Counted from the stretch's first letter, positions 7,108-14,825 are shown. The stretch is 18,440 bases of DNA from an uncultured Burkholderiales bacterium (GCA_937897495.1 CALCBL010000154.1:1-18440), one strand, 5' to 3'. Notes: generated from the sequence alone by a model not told the origin. Translations and numbers: made by a program.

Positions 7108-8367
7108 TTAACTGCCGCGGGTGACGGGCATGTCTACCTCGCCTGGCATGAGCAAGTGCTTGGCCAACTCGAGCTTGGCCAAAGAGTTGCGGTGCACCTC
7201 ATCGGGGCCGTCTGCCAAACGCAGTGTGCGCTGATGGGCATATGCATAGGCCAATGGGAAGTCTTGTGAAACCCCGCCGCCGCCATGCGCTTGAATGGAC
7301 CAATCAATGATCTGGCAAGCCATTTGAGGCGCCACAATTTTGATCATGGCAATTTCTGCTTTGGCCACTTTGTTGCCCACGGTGTCCATCATGTAAGCGG
7401 CTTTCAAAGTGAGCAAACGTGCTTGCTCAATCATGCAACGTGACTCAGCAATTCGTTCTTGCCAAACAGTTTGACGCGCAACTTCGCGGCCAAATGCCAC
7501 GCGTGAGTTCAAACGTTTGCACATGAGTTCCAGCGCGCGCTCGGCTATGCCAATGGTGCGCATGCAATGGTGAATGCGTCCTGGGCCTAAGCGGCCTTGT
7601 GCAATTTCAAAGCCGCGACCTTCACCCAGCAGCAAATTGGCTGCAGGCACACGAACGTTCTTCAAGACCACTTCCATGTGACCATGGGGCGCATCGTCGT
7701 AACCAAAGACAGACAGTGCACGCACCACCGTAATGCCGGGCGTGTTGGCCGGCACAATGATCATGGACTGTTGTTCGTGGCGGCCAGCGTCTGGATTGGT
7801 TTTGCCCATGACGATGTAAACCGCGCAGCGTGGGTCACCCGCACCTGACGACCACCACTTGCGACCGTTGATGACGTACTCATTGCCATCGCGCTTAATT
7901 TCGCACTGAATGTTGGTGGCATCGGACGAAGCAACGTCGGGCTCGGTCATGAGGAAGGCTGAGCGAATTTCGCCTCTGAGCAGTGGCTCTAACCATTGGT
8001 CTTTGAGTTCTTCGCTGGCATAGCGTTCAAAGGTTTCCATGTTGCCTGTGTCGGGCGCTGAGCAATTGAAAATTTCAGCAGCGAAAGGCACACGTCCCAT
8101 GATTTCGCAAAGGGGTGCATATTCCAAGTTAGACAAGCCTTGGGGTGCGCGGTGTGATTTAGGCAAGAACAAATTCCAAAGGCCAGCAGCCAGTGCTTTG
8201 GGTTTGAGTTCTTCTACAATTTTGGTGGGAACCCAAGCATTGCCTTTGGCGCGGTTGTCTGCAATTTCTTGAAAGAATCGCGCCTCGTTGGGATAAATGT
8301 GTTCGTCCATGAAGGCCAGCAAGCGGGCTTGCATGTTTTTGACTTTGTCTGAGTATTCGAATTGCAT
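7108..8367 (-). CDS. Acyl-CoA dehydrogenase, ACAD10/ACAD11-like
   Basis: This 419-residue FAD-dependent acyl-CoA dehydrogenase has the usual alpha, beta and alpha domains. Visible motifs are [12 protein letters not shown] (138-149), [13 protein letters not shown] (168-180), [11 protein letters not shown] (359-369) and [10 protein letters not shown] (384-393). The last of these is characteristic of the ACAD10/ACAD11 group: Asp386 sits where medium-chain enzymes have the catalytic Glu (YEGT). Members of this group paired with an APH-type kinase, such as human ACAD11 and P. putida LvaC, remove phosphate from 4-phosphoacyl-CoA instead of carrying out plain dehydrogenation. The ATG at 8367 has AGGAG 8 bases upstream; the in-frame ATG at 8439 would overlap the upstream kinase gene. 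That kinase gene ends 52 bases upstream, so the two are probably co-transcribed. The fold is certain; the 4-hydroxyacid role is inferred from motif and partner. Confidence 0.93.
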   Translation of the reverse strand: MQFEYSDKVKNMQARLLAFMDEHIYPNEARFFQEIADNRAKGNAWVPTKIVEELKPKALAAGLWNLFLPKSHRAPQGLSNLEYAPLCEIMGRVPFAAEIFNCSAPDTGNMETFERYASEELKDQWLEPLLRGEIRSAFLMTEPDVASSDATNIQCEIKRDGNEYVINGRKWWSSGAGDPRCAVYIVMGKTNPDAGRHEQQSMIIVPANTPGITVVRALSVFGYDDAPHGHMEVVLKNVRVPAANLLLGEGRGFEIAQGRLGPGRIHHCMRTIGIAERALELMCKRLNSRVAFGREVARQTVWQERIAESRCMIEQARLLTLKAAYMMDTVGNKVAKAEIAMIKIVAPQMACQIIDWSIQAHGGGGVSQDFPLAYAYAHQRTLRLADGPDEVHRNSLAKLELAKHLLMPGEVDMPVTRGS

Positions 8368-8419
8368 TGAGGTTCTCCTGTTAAATCTTAAAAATTGGTG
8401 CGGTCTGTTGAGTGGAAGC

Positions 8420-9508
8420 TTAATGAACTTGGCTGGCAAACTGCCAAGCCAGTTCGGCCATAGGTTTAGCGCCGTTGCCTGACGCTTTGGCTTGATCGCT
8501 AGAAGCAGTGCCGTCTACCACGCGTTTGGCAATGCCTTGCAAAATGGCTGCAATGCGGAACAGGTTGTAGGCCATGTAGAAATTCCAATCGAGTGCCAGT
8601 TTCTCGGGTGTGGTGAAGCCAGTGCGTTGGCAATAACGTTGGATGTACTCGGCTTCTTCTGGAATGCCCAATGCTTTGTGATCTAAGCCGCCTATGCCGC
8701 GAAATGAACCTGGCTTGATGTGCCATGCCATGCAGTGATAACTGAAGTCAGCCAATGGATGACCTAAAGTAGACAGCTCCCAATCAAGCACCGCCAATAC
8801 TTTGGGCTCAGTGGGGTGAAACATCATGTTGTCCAGGCGAAAGTCGCCATGCACAATGCTGACCAAGGACTCGTCTTTGGCGCTGCTGGGCGTGTTGCTT
8901 GGCAACCATGCCATCAAGCGGTCCATTTCTGGAATGGACTGAGTTTGCGAGGCCACATACTGCTTACTCCAGCGGCCAATTTGACGTTCGATGTAACTGC
9001 CAGGCTTGCCATAATTGGCCAAGCCTTGATCTGCAAACTTCACGGTGTGCAGCGCTGCAATGACGCGGTTCATTTCATCGTATATTTCGCCGCGTTGGCT
9101 GTTGGTCATGCCCGGCAAAGACTGATCCCACAACACTCTGCCAGCCACAAATTCCATGACGTAAAAAGCACGGCCAATGATGGCCTCATCTTCGCAAAGC
9201 ACATGCATTTTGGCGACAGGCACTGCTGTGCCCGCAAGGCCTTTCATGACGGCAAACTCTCGCTCAATGGCGTGGGCAGATGGCAATAATTTGGCCACAG
9301 GACCGGGCTTGGCGCGCATCACATAGGCGCAGTTGGGCGTGATGAGTTTGTAGGTCGGGTTCGATTGTCCGCCTTTGAACATTTCAACACTGAGGGGGCC
9401 CTCAAAGCCAGACATGTTGGCAACAAGCCAACGCTCAAGGACTGGCACATCAAAGGCATGCGAGCCGGTGACTGGGCGTGTGCCCACGAAATGATCAAAC
9501 TGGCTCAT
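8420..9508 (-). CDS. APH-family phosphotransferase, probable 4-hydroxyacyl-CoA kinase (ACAD10/11 kinase-domain type)
   Basis: This 362-residue protein has the aminoglycoside phosphotransferase/choline kinase fold. The nucleotide loop region is [12 protein letters not shown] (44-55), which resembles the kinase domain of human ACAD10/ACAD11. The catalytic loop is HGDFRLDN (220-227, with Asp222 and Asn227) and the metal-binding segment is VLDWELS (240-246, with Asp242). It has no signal peptide and should be cytosolic. Automatic annotation often calls this type an antibiotic-resistance-like phosphotransferase. The adjacent ACAD10/11-like dehydrogenase instead points to phosphorylation of a hydroxyacyl-CoA, as shown for LvaA in levulinate breakdown. 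The start at 9508 has only a weak ribosome binding site (GGTAA). The Crp/Fnr-type gene ends 48 bases upstream. Confidence 0.9.
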   Translation of the reverse strand: MSQFDHFVGTRPVTGSHAFDVPVLERWLVANMSGFEGPLSVEMFKGGQSNPTYKLITPNCAYVMRAKPGPVAKLLPSAHAIEREFAVMKGLAGTAVPVAKMHVLCEDEAIIGRAFYVMEFVAGRVLWDQSLPGMTNSQRGEIYDEMNRVIAALHTVKFADQGLANYGKPGSYIERQIGRWSKQYVASQTQSIPEMDRLMAWLPSNTPSSAKDESLVSIVHGDFRLDNMMFHPTEPKVLAVLDWELSTLGHPLADFSYHCMAWHIKPGSFRGIGGLDHKALGIPEEAEYIQRYCQRTGFTTPEKLALDWNFYMAYNLFRIAAILQGIAKRVVDGTASSDQAKASGNGAKPMAELAWQFASQVH

Positions 9509-9556
9509 GGCAATTACCGTTGTGAATGAACGAAGTGCGGATCAGGGTGCTGGCGT

Positions 9557-10276
9557 TCAGTTGTCCGAATTCACGATTTTGATAAGCGCTTCTCTGTCGA
9601 GCACAGTGAGACCACCGGGTTCGATTTTGATGACATGTTCGCGCTCCATTTGTTTGAGCTCTTGGTTCACGCGTTGCCGGGAGGCGCCCAATAACTGAGC
9701 GAGCTCTTCTTGCGCCAATTGCAAACTGATTCGAATGGCTTTGGCATCGGACAAACTGGGCACGCCGTAGCTTCGAACCAAGTGGTTGAGCTGTTTGGCC
9801 AAGCGCGCTCTGAGAGGCAATGTGTTCAAGTCTTCGACCAATCCGAACAACTGTCGAATGCGCCGTGCATGCAATCTCAACATGGCGTCGTACAACTCGA
9901 CATGCGACGACAAAATTTTCTTGAAATCTGCCTTGGCCACATTGAGTGTGGTGGTTTCGCCATGTGCGTAGGCATCGTGCGTGCGCCTGTCGCCGTCGAA
10001 GATGGAGACGTCGCCAAACCAAATGCCAGGCTCGACATAGGTGAGGGTGATCAATTTGCCCGATACGGAGGTAGAGCTGACACGGACCGCCCCTTTGGCG
10101 CAGGCGATCCACTGCTCCGGCGGTTCTCCGCGGGCTGCAATGAGTTCGCCGTCTTTGTACCGTTTGACGTAAGCGCATCGAAGTATGTCGTGCCTGAGTG
10201 AAGGTGAAAGGGAAGAGAACCAACGGCCGGCGTTGATGGATTCTCTTTCCTCCATCGTAAGAATGGGTTCGTCCAT
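9557..10276 (-). CDS. Crp/Fnr-family transcriptional regulator
   Basis: This 239-residue protein has an N-terminal cyclic-nucleotide-binding-type beta-roll (about 20-120), a dimerisation helix (about 125-150) and a C-terminal winged helix-turn-helix (about 188-210, LAQEELAQLLGASRQRVNQEL). In the ligand pocket, GDVSIFDGDRRTHDA aligns with GELGLF…ERSA of E. coli CRP. The ribose-contacting Glu is Asp89, the phosphate-binding Arg is kept (Arg98), and the next Ser is Thr99. cAMP binding is therefore uncertain. There are no clustered cysteines for an iron-sulfur centre, so it is not Fnr-like. It lies in the same direction between the crotonase (55 bases upstream) and the kinase (48 bases downstream). 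A role in controlling this acyl-CoA cluster is reasonable but unproven. The ribosome binding site is weak. Confidence 0.9.
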   Translation of the reverse strand: MDEPILTMEERESINAGRWFSSLSPSLRHDILRCAYVKRYKDGELIAARGEPPEQWIACAKGAVRVSSTSVSGKLITLTYVEPGIWFGDVSIFDGDRRTHDAYAHGETTTLNVAKADFKKILSSHVELYDAMLRLHARRIRQLFGLVEDLNTLPLRARLAKQLNHLVRSYGVPSLSDAKAIRISLQLAQEELAQLLGASRQRVNQELKQMEREHVIKIEPGGLTVLDREALIKIVNSDN

Positions 10277-10331
10277 AGTCTGTCTTTTGAGTGACTGGGT
10301 TGCAAAAAATTGTCGCCTGAGGGACCCTGTC

Positions 10332-11111
10332 TTACTCGTAGCGAGGTTTTTCTTTGTTTAAAAAGGCTGTGATACCAATGCCTGCATTGACATGGTGCAA
10401 ATTCTTCACGAAATGATCGCGTTCCAAAGCCAATTGGTGATGAAAGGAAGCGGCATCAGCTTCATTGATCAGCTCCTTCATGCTGGTCAAGGCATTATGG
10501 GCTTTTTGATTTAACAGGCTGGCCAGGGTGAGGGCGGTGCCCAGTGCTTGGCCAGGCTCACACAATCTGTTGACCACACCCAGCTGATGAAGTCTTTCTG
10601 CAGGCATGCGCTCGCCCAGCATCAACAACTCGGTGGCCAATTGGCGAGGCACACTGCGGGCTAAACTCCAAGTGCCACCGCCATCAGGTGACAGCGCAAT
10701 GTTGCTGTAAGCCATGACAAACACACTGTTTCGTGCCGCCACAATCATGTCGCAGGCCAAAGCCAAAGAAAATCCTGCGCCAGCTGCAGGACCTTCAACC
10801 GCTGCAATGACGGGCTTTGGAAAAGTTCGAATGGCCTCTATCCAGTTGTGCAGACCTTCGATGCTTTGAGCTTGGTGCTCTGGTGGTTGTTGGCGGTTGT
10901 TGTTCAGTCTTTGCAAGTTACCGCCCGCACTGAACAAGGCGCCCTCGCCGGTAATGACCACGCTTTTAATTTCAGGGCTTGACTCGGCCACGCTCAGTGC
11001 CTCGACGCCTGCCGCATACATTTCTGGGCCGAGCGCATTCTTGTGTTCAGGATTGCTCAAGGTGAGAATGAGTGTGGCACCTTCGCTGGTGCTGAGCAGT
11101 TGAGCTGACAT
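10332..11111 (-). CDS. Enoyl-CoA hydratase/isomerase (crotonase) family, PaaG-like
   Basis: This 259-residue crotonase-fold protein acts on enoyl-CoA thioesters. The oxyanion-hole segments are FSAGGNL (60-66) and GPAAGAGFSLALACD (107-121). The active-site segment reads YSNIALSPDGGGTW (135-148). It lacks the first catalytic Glu of classical hydratases but has Asp143 in the PDGG position used by PaaG and delta3,delta2-enoyl-CoA isomerases; Glu161 is kept. This favours double-bond isomerisation or a PaaG/oxepin-CoA-type reaction over simple hydration. It starts 3 bases after the 3-hydroxyacyl-CoA dehydrogenase stop, with GAGGA inside the end of that gene as ribosome binding site, so the two are clearly co-translated. 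The exact substrate is unknown. Confidence 0.92.
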   Translation of the reverse strand: MSAQLLSTSEGATLILTLSNPEHKNALGPEMYAAGVEALSVAESSPEIKSVVITGEGALFSAGGNLQRLNNNRQQPPEHQAQSIEGLHNWIEAIRTFPKPVIAAVEGPAAGAGFSLALACDMIVAARNSVFVMAYSNIALSPDGGGTWSLARSVPRQLATELLMLGERMPAERLHQLGVVNRLCEPGQALGTALTLASLLNQKAHNALTSMKELINEADAASFHHQLALERDHFVKNLHHVNAGIGITAFLNKEKPRYE

Positions 11112-11114
11112 GCT

Positions 11115-12635
11115 TTAGTCCTCGGTATGAAGTAAGGACAAGCCAATGGCGCCTCGGCGACGCAACCATGGGCTTGGGCGATACCTTGGATCGCCATAGA
11201 CGGTTTGCAAATTGAACAGCACTTCCAAAACATTGGTAGGGCCTAATTTGTCACCCAGTGCAAGTGGGCCCAAGGGGTAACCAAGGCCCAAAGTGACAGC
11301 GACATCCAAATCTTGCGGTGTGCAAACACCTTGTTGGCACATGTCACAAGCGATATTCACAATGTTGGCCACAACGCGTTGGGTGATGAAGCCGCCGCTG
11401 TCACGCACCACGCTGACAGCTTTACCATCTCTGGCAAACAGGGCGTGTGCTGCATCGCGCATGTCAGATCGGGTGGCCGGGTTGGTGGCCAATACGCGTC
11501 GTTTGGTGGCCGCATCGTCAAACAGCATGTCAATGCCAATGGTGCGCGCTGGGTCAAGTCGTTCCACCACGGCCACGGTAGTGACATCAAAGCCTAAAGG
11601 CGCAACAAGGGTTAGAGCGTGCGGGGAAGGTGATGCACCCGTTTCAAGGGTGGCGCCCAAGTCTTTGAGGAGCTGTAAAAGTTCGAGGCGTCTTGTGGCA
11701 CGAGGAGAGACCCAAACAGGCGGAAACTCTTTGACTTGCGGCACGGCAGGTTCAGGGGCCACAACTGCTTTGCCATCTGTGTATTTGTAGAAACCTTCAC
11801 CCACTTTTTTGCCCACCACGCCCCCTGCCAAACGCTGGGCTGTGATGACGCTGGGGCGGTAGCGAGGCTCTTGGTAATACTGGTTATAGATTGATTCCAT
11901 GACAGGATGTGACACATCCAAAGCCGTTAAATCGAAGAGCTCGAAGGGGCCCAATTTGAACCCCACTTGGTCTTTCAAAATTCGATCAATGGTGGCGAAA
12001 TCTGCCACGCCTTCAGAGACAACGCGCAAAGCTTCGGTGCCGTAGCCACGGCCTGCATGGTTCACAATAAAGCCTGGTGTGTCGTGTGCTTGAACGGCTG
12101 TGTGTCCCATTTGTTTGGCAAACGCAGTCAGTCTAAGGCACACATCAGGATTGGTTTTGAGACCGGCTATGACTTCCACCACTTTCATCAATGGCACAGG
12201 GTTGAAAAAGTGATAACCCGCAAATTGGGTGGGTCGCTGAAGGGCTGCAGCGATGGCCGTGACGGAAAGCGAGGAGGTGTTGGTTACCAAAACCGTGGTG
12301 TCAGGAACCAAGTTTTCTAATTCAACAAACAAGCTTTTTTTAATGTCGAGTCGTTCAACAATGGCCTCGACAATTAACTCGCAATCCTTTAAGTCTTGCA
12401 GGCTGCTGGCCGTCTTTAAATTTGATTTGTAATTGGCGACAGTGTCTGCGTCAAGGCGGCCTTTAAGAACAAGTGAGTCCCATACTTGGTACACGGCCTC
12501 TTTGGCTTTGAGCGTGGCATCTGCTTGGGTGTCATAAAGGAAAACAAGACTTCCTGCTTGCGCAGCAATTTGGGCAATGCCGCGTCCCATAGCACCTGCA
12601 CCAATGACGGCTACTTTGTTAAATGCAATGTTCAT
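11115..12635 (-). CDS. 3-hydroxyacyl-CoA dehydrogenase, PaaH/PaaC-like long form
   Basis: This 506-residue NAD-dependent enzyme oxidises 3-hydroxyacyl-CoA to 3-ketoacyl-CoA in beta-oxidation-type pathways. The Rossmann motif VIGAGAMGRGIAQIAAQAG spans 10-28. NTSSLSVTAIA is at 119-129, and the catalytic-pair region HFFNPVPLMKVVEV is at 142-155 (His142, Glu154). A first 3HCDH C-terminal domain contains FELFDLTALDVSH. A second, C-terminal copy near residue 400 onward reads DSGGFITQRVVAN and GYPLGPLALGDKLG. This two-domain length is typical of the PaaH/PaaC class. The ATG at 12635 is the only sensible start but lacks a clear ribosome binding site; a perfect 8-bp hairpin lies 29 bases upstream. It overlaps nothing and leads the crotonase gene in one operon. 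Confidence 0.94.
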   Translation of the reverse strand: MNIAFNKVAVIGAGAMGRGIAQIAAQAGSLVFLYDTQADATLKAKEAVYQVWDSLVLKGRLDADTVANYKSNLKTASSLQDLKDCELIVEAIVERLDIKKSLFVELENLVPDTTVLVTNTSSLSVTAIAAALQRPTQFAGYHFFNPVPLMKVVEVIAGLKTNPDVCLRLTAFAKQMGHTAVQAHDTPGFIVNHAGRGYGTEALRVVSEGVADFATIDRILKDQVGFKLGPFELFDLTALDVSHPVMESIYNQYYQEPRYRPSVITAQRLAGGVVGKKVGEGFYKYTDGKAVVAPEPAVPQVKEFPPVWVSPRATRRLELLQLLKDLGATLETGASPSPHALTLVAPLGFDVTTVAVVERLDPARTIGIDMLFDDAATKRRVLATNPATRSDMRDAAHALFARDGKAVSVVRDSGGFITQRVVANIVNIACDMCQQGVCTPQDLDVAVTLGLGYPLGPLALGDKLGPTNVLEVLFNLQTVYGDPRYRPSPWLRRRGAIGLSLLHTED

Positions 12636-12663
12636 GATCTGATTGAGATTTGTTTTAAATTTT

Positions 12664-12684
12664 CAAGCAGACAAAATCTGCTTG
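12664..12684. other. Perfect hairpin upstream of the 3-hydroxyacyl-CoA dehydrogenase gene
   Basis: CAAGCAGA (12664-12671) and TCTGCTTG (12677-12684) form an 8-bp stem with a 5-base loop, in the 56-base gap after the D-2-hydroxyacid dehydrogenase stop. On the minus strand it is followed by AAAATTT and not a T run. It may be a weak terminator of the upstream gene, an operator or a leader structure. Confidence 0.45.
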
Positions 12685-12691
12685 TTGCCTC

Positions 12692-13699
12692 TTAACGACG
12701 AACTTGCAAAGCGCCAGGGTTGACGATGTTGGTGGGAGTGCCTTTGATGAAATTGACCACGTTGTCAAATGCGGCACCAAAGTACAACTCGTAATTGTCT
12801 TTTTCCACATAACCAATGTGGGGTGTGCAAATGCAATTTTCCAATCGCAACAGCGCATGGCCCTGCAAAATGGGTTCGTGTTCAAAAACATCGATGGCTG
12901 CTAAACCAGGCCGCCCCCGATTGAGCGCACTGATAAGTGCATCGGGCTCGATTAGTTCGGCGCGGGATGTGTTCACAACCATGGCGGTGGTTTTCATGCG
13001 TGACAGATCTTCCAAAGTGACAATGCCGCGGGTTGCTTCGTTAAGCCGAAGATGCACTGAAAGGACATCGCTTTGCTCAAAAAGTGCTTCACGTGTGGTG
13101 GCCGGAATATGACCATCGTTCGCCGCTTTTTCGCGCGAAGCTTCACTGCCCCAAACAACCACTTGCATGCCGAAAGCTTTGGCGTAGCCAGCAACCAGTT
13201 GGCCAATTTTTCCATAGCCCCAAATGCCCATTGTTTTGCCTCTGAGCACAGTGCCTAAACCAAAGTTACTGGGCATGGACGCACTTTTTAAACCTGACTG
13301 TTGCCAAGCGCCATGCTTGAGATTGCCAATGTATTGTGGAACTCGGCGGGCCGCCGCCATGATCAATGCCCAAGTTAATTCGGCCGGAGCATGGGGCGAT
13401 CCAGTGCCTTGCGCAACAGCAATGCCACGCCCTGAGCAGGCCTCTAAATCAATGTGGGAGCCAGCGGCGCCAGTTTGGGAAATAAGCTTGAGGCGAGGGA
13501 GTTTTTCAAGCAATTGTTTGTTGAGGTGGGTGCGTTCGCGAATGAGGACCAAGATGTCGGCGTCTTTAAGGCGAACAGACAACTGCCCCAAACCTTTGAC
13601 GGTGTTGGTGTAGACCTTGGCGTTGTAGGCGTCGAGTTTGGCGGCGCAATCTAGTTTTCGGACGACATCTTGGTAGTCGTCAAGGATCACAATATTCAT
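12692..13699 (-). CDS. D-2-hydroxyacid dehydrogenase family protein
   Basis: This 335-residue protein is an NAD(P)-dependent D-isomer-specific 2-hydroxyacid dehydrogenase, interconverting a D-2-hydroxyacid and a 2-ketoacid. The nucleotide-binding motif is WGYGKIGQLVAGYAKAFG (160-177). The catalytic triad is Arg246 in NTSRAELI, Glu275 in DVFEHEP and His294 in CTPHIGY, with the spacing expected of the glycerate/phosphoglycerate dehydrogenase family. The substrate is not evident. The ATG at 13699 starts at MNIVILDDYQD, the normal family N-terminus; an in-frame ATG at 13732 would add 11 unrelated residues, and neither has a good ribosome binding site. A perfect 6-bp hairpin directly abuts the chosen start codon. 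The gene stands between the lexA-linked small protein and the acyl-CoA operon and may be its own transcription unit. Confidence 0.92.
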   Translation of the reverse strand: MNIVILDDYQDVVRKLDCAAKLDAYNAKVYTNTVKGLGQLSVRLKDADILVLIRERTHLNKQLLEKLPRLKLISQTGAAGSHIDLEACSGRGIAVAQGTGSPHAPAELTWALIMAAARRVPQYIGNLKHGAWQQSGLKSASMPSNFGLGTVLRGKTMGIWGYGKIGQLVAGYAKAFGMQVVVWGSEASREKAANDGHIPATTREALFEQSDVLSVHLRLNEATRGIVTLEDLSRMKTTAMVVNTSRAELIEPDALISALNRGRPGLAAIDVFEHEPILQGHALLRLENCICTPHIGYVEKDNYELYFGAAFDNVVNFIKGTPTNIVNPGALQVRR

Positions 13700-13715
13700 A
13701 GGCACTATTGTGCCT
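13700..13715. promoter_or_regulatory. Palindrome abutting the D-2-hydroxyacid dehydrogenase start codon
   Basis: AGGCAC-TATT-GTGCCT is a perfect 6-base inverted repeat that ends at the base before the ATG. It could be an operator, or a hairpin that hides the ribosome binding region. The sequence does not show which. Confidence 0.4.
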
Positions 13716-13728
13716 TGCCTAGAGGCTG

Positions 13729-13764
13729 CCATTGGGAGGGGGGATGAAATTTAGCCCCCAATGG
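13729..13764. terminator. Possible terminator hairpin after the lexA-linked small gene
   Basis: CCATTGGG (13729-13736) and CCCAATGG (13757-13764) form a perfect 8-bp stem, with G-rich and C-rich inner arms that can extend it past a bulge. It lies just after the stop of the 99-residue gene. Neither strand has a T run next to it, so termination is only suspected. Confidence 0.35.
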
Positions 13765-13773
13765 CCATGAAAA

Positions 13774-14073
13774 TCAGTGGGTGAGGGTGGGCTTTTTCTG
13801 GGCTTCGAGTGCGACCAGCCTGTCAAGTTCTGCGCAGACATCGGACATGCGGCCCGAAATAACCATGCGACCCGCGCAATGGGGTGTTTGGCCATGCTCA
13901 GAGACTCGAAGAACTCGCAAGGCACGCTGTTTGGCGAGCATTTGGGTCTTGGGCGAGTTGCCAATGGAAGGTGCTTGAACAAGGGGCGCAGAAGCTTGGA
14001 GGTGAGCTGCTGCACTCATGAATTTTTGAATGCCGTTGTAAATGCTGGAAATACCGAAAAGAGCGATGGTCAT
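13774..14073 (-). CDS. Hypothetical small protein downstream of lexA
   Basis: This protein has 99 residues and no function that I recognise. The N-terminus (MTIALFGISSIYNGIQKFMSAA) is hydrophobic to amphipathic, the middle is a loose Ala/Pro/Ser linker (about 25-45), and the C-terminal third, HCAGRMVISGRMSDVC followed by an acidic helix, looks like a conserved, folded segment with two cysteines. The reading frame is supported by AGAAGG about 6 bases before the ATG and by its position 29 bases after the lexA stop in the same direction, with no terminator between. It should therefore share lexA's SOS-controlled transcription. Overlapping frames on both strands are shadows with no ribosome binding site. 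I recall similar small proteins next to lexA in Comamonadaceae but cannot verify it here. Confidence 0.75.
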   Translation of the reverse strand: MTIALFGISSIYNGIQKFMSAAAHLQASAPLVQAPSIGNSPKTQMLAKQRALRVLRVSEHGQTPHCAGRMVISGRMSDVCAELDRLVALEAQKKPTLTH

Positions 14074-14102
14074 GGGTAGCCTTCTGAATTGAGAGATTGG
14101 GA

Positions 14103-14774
14103 TTACATCAAGAGCGTGTTGCGAATGAGGCCGACCGCCAAGCCTTCGATGTCGAAGGGCTCGCCTGGGTTGACCAAGATAATGGGGTAGTCGGGGTTTT
14201 CTGGAAGAAGTTCAATGCGGTCTGCTTGACGGCGCAGGCGCTTGACGGTGACTTCATCGCCAAGGCGGGCCACCACAATTTGGCCATTGCGAACTTCTTT
14301 GGTGGCTTTGACGGCCAGCAAGTCGCCATCCATAATGCCTGCGTCTCGCATGGACATGCCGCGCACACGCAGCAAGTAGTCGGGCTGTTCTTGGAACAGG
14401 TGGCTTTCGACATGGTAGGTGCGATCGATGTGTTCTTGGGCCAAAATAGGGGAGCCGGCAGCCACGCGGCCAATGAGTGGCAATGCCAATTGGGCAAAAC
14501 CAGGCAGAGGCAGGCTGAAAAGGTCGGTGGATTGGCGGACGCTGTTGCGGGACGAGCCTTTGAGCCGAATGCCTCTGGATGTGCCGCTGACCAAATCAAT
14601 GGCGCCTTTTCGGGCCAGGGCTTGAAGGTGTTCTTCTGCAGCGTTGGCCGATTTAAAGCCTAAGACCTGAGCAATTTCGGCTCGGGTAGGGGGCGCGCCC
14701 GTTTCGGCAATGGTTTTTTGGATGAGTTCCAAAATTTCTTGCTGTCTAGCTGTGAGCTTAGGTTGATCGTGCAT
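14103..14774 (-). CDS. lexA: LexA, SOS-response repressor and self-cleaving protease
   Basis: This 223-residue protein represses DNA-damage-response genes and cleaves itself when stimulated by RecA filaments. The N-terminal winged helix ([13 protein letters not shown] to about 72) includes [13 protein letters not shown] and [18 protein letters not shown]. The cleavage site is Ala106-Gly107 in GRVAAGSP. The catalytic serine is Ser141 in [13 protein letters not shown], and the general-base lysine is Lys178 in [10 protein letters not shown]. All key residues are intact, so it should be functional. The start at 14774 has AAAGGA 10 bases upstream. Two LexA boxes lie 36-70 bases before the ATG, indicating autorepression. 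The next gene downstream is the 99-residue hypothetical. Confidence 0.98.
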   Translation of the reverse strand: MHDQPKLTARQQEILELIQKTIAETGAPPTRAEIAQVLGFKSANAAEEHLQALARKGAIDLVSGTSRGIRLKGSSRNSVRQSTDLFSLPLPGFAQLALPLIGRVAAGSPILAQEHIDRTYHVESHLFQEQPDYLLRVRGMSMRDAGIMDGDLLAVKATKEVRNGQIVVARLGDEVTVKRLRRQADRIELLPENPDYPIILVNPGEPFDIEGLAVGLIRNTLLM

Positions 14775-14809
14775 GATGCAGTCCTTTGAAGGTGTCTGAA
14801 GCCAAATAA

Positions 14810-14825
14810 CTGTGTTCTTATCCAG
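14810..14825. promoter_or_regulatory. LexA (SOS) box 1
   Basis: CTGTGTTCTTATCCAG fits the CTG-N10-CAG operator of proteobacterial LexA and lies between the divergent lexA and asparaginase genes. It is the box nearer to lexA. Confidence 0.8.

Noticed and set aside
8420..9508. Antibiotic-resistance aminoglycoside phosphotransferase
   Set aside because: The fold is shared, but the sequence and the adjacent dehydrogenase match the ACAD10/11 kinase type in a metabolic context.
9495..10223. Open frame of 242 codons on the minus strand overlapping the Crp/Fnr-type gene in another frame
   Set aside because: It is Arg/His/Gln-rich shadow sequence with no domain; the overlapping frame has full cNMP-binding and helix-turn-helix domains.
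13719..14079. Alternative frames on both strands over the 99-residue small gene
   Set aside because: Only the frame 13774-14073 has a good ribosome binding site and operon position after lexA; the others have neither.
14097..14663. Plus-strand open frame of 188 codons opposite lexA
   Set aside because: lexA is complete with all catalytic residues; the opposite frame has no recognisable features or ribosome binding site.
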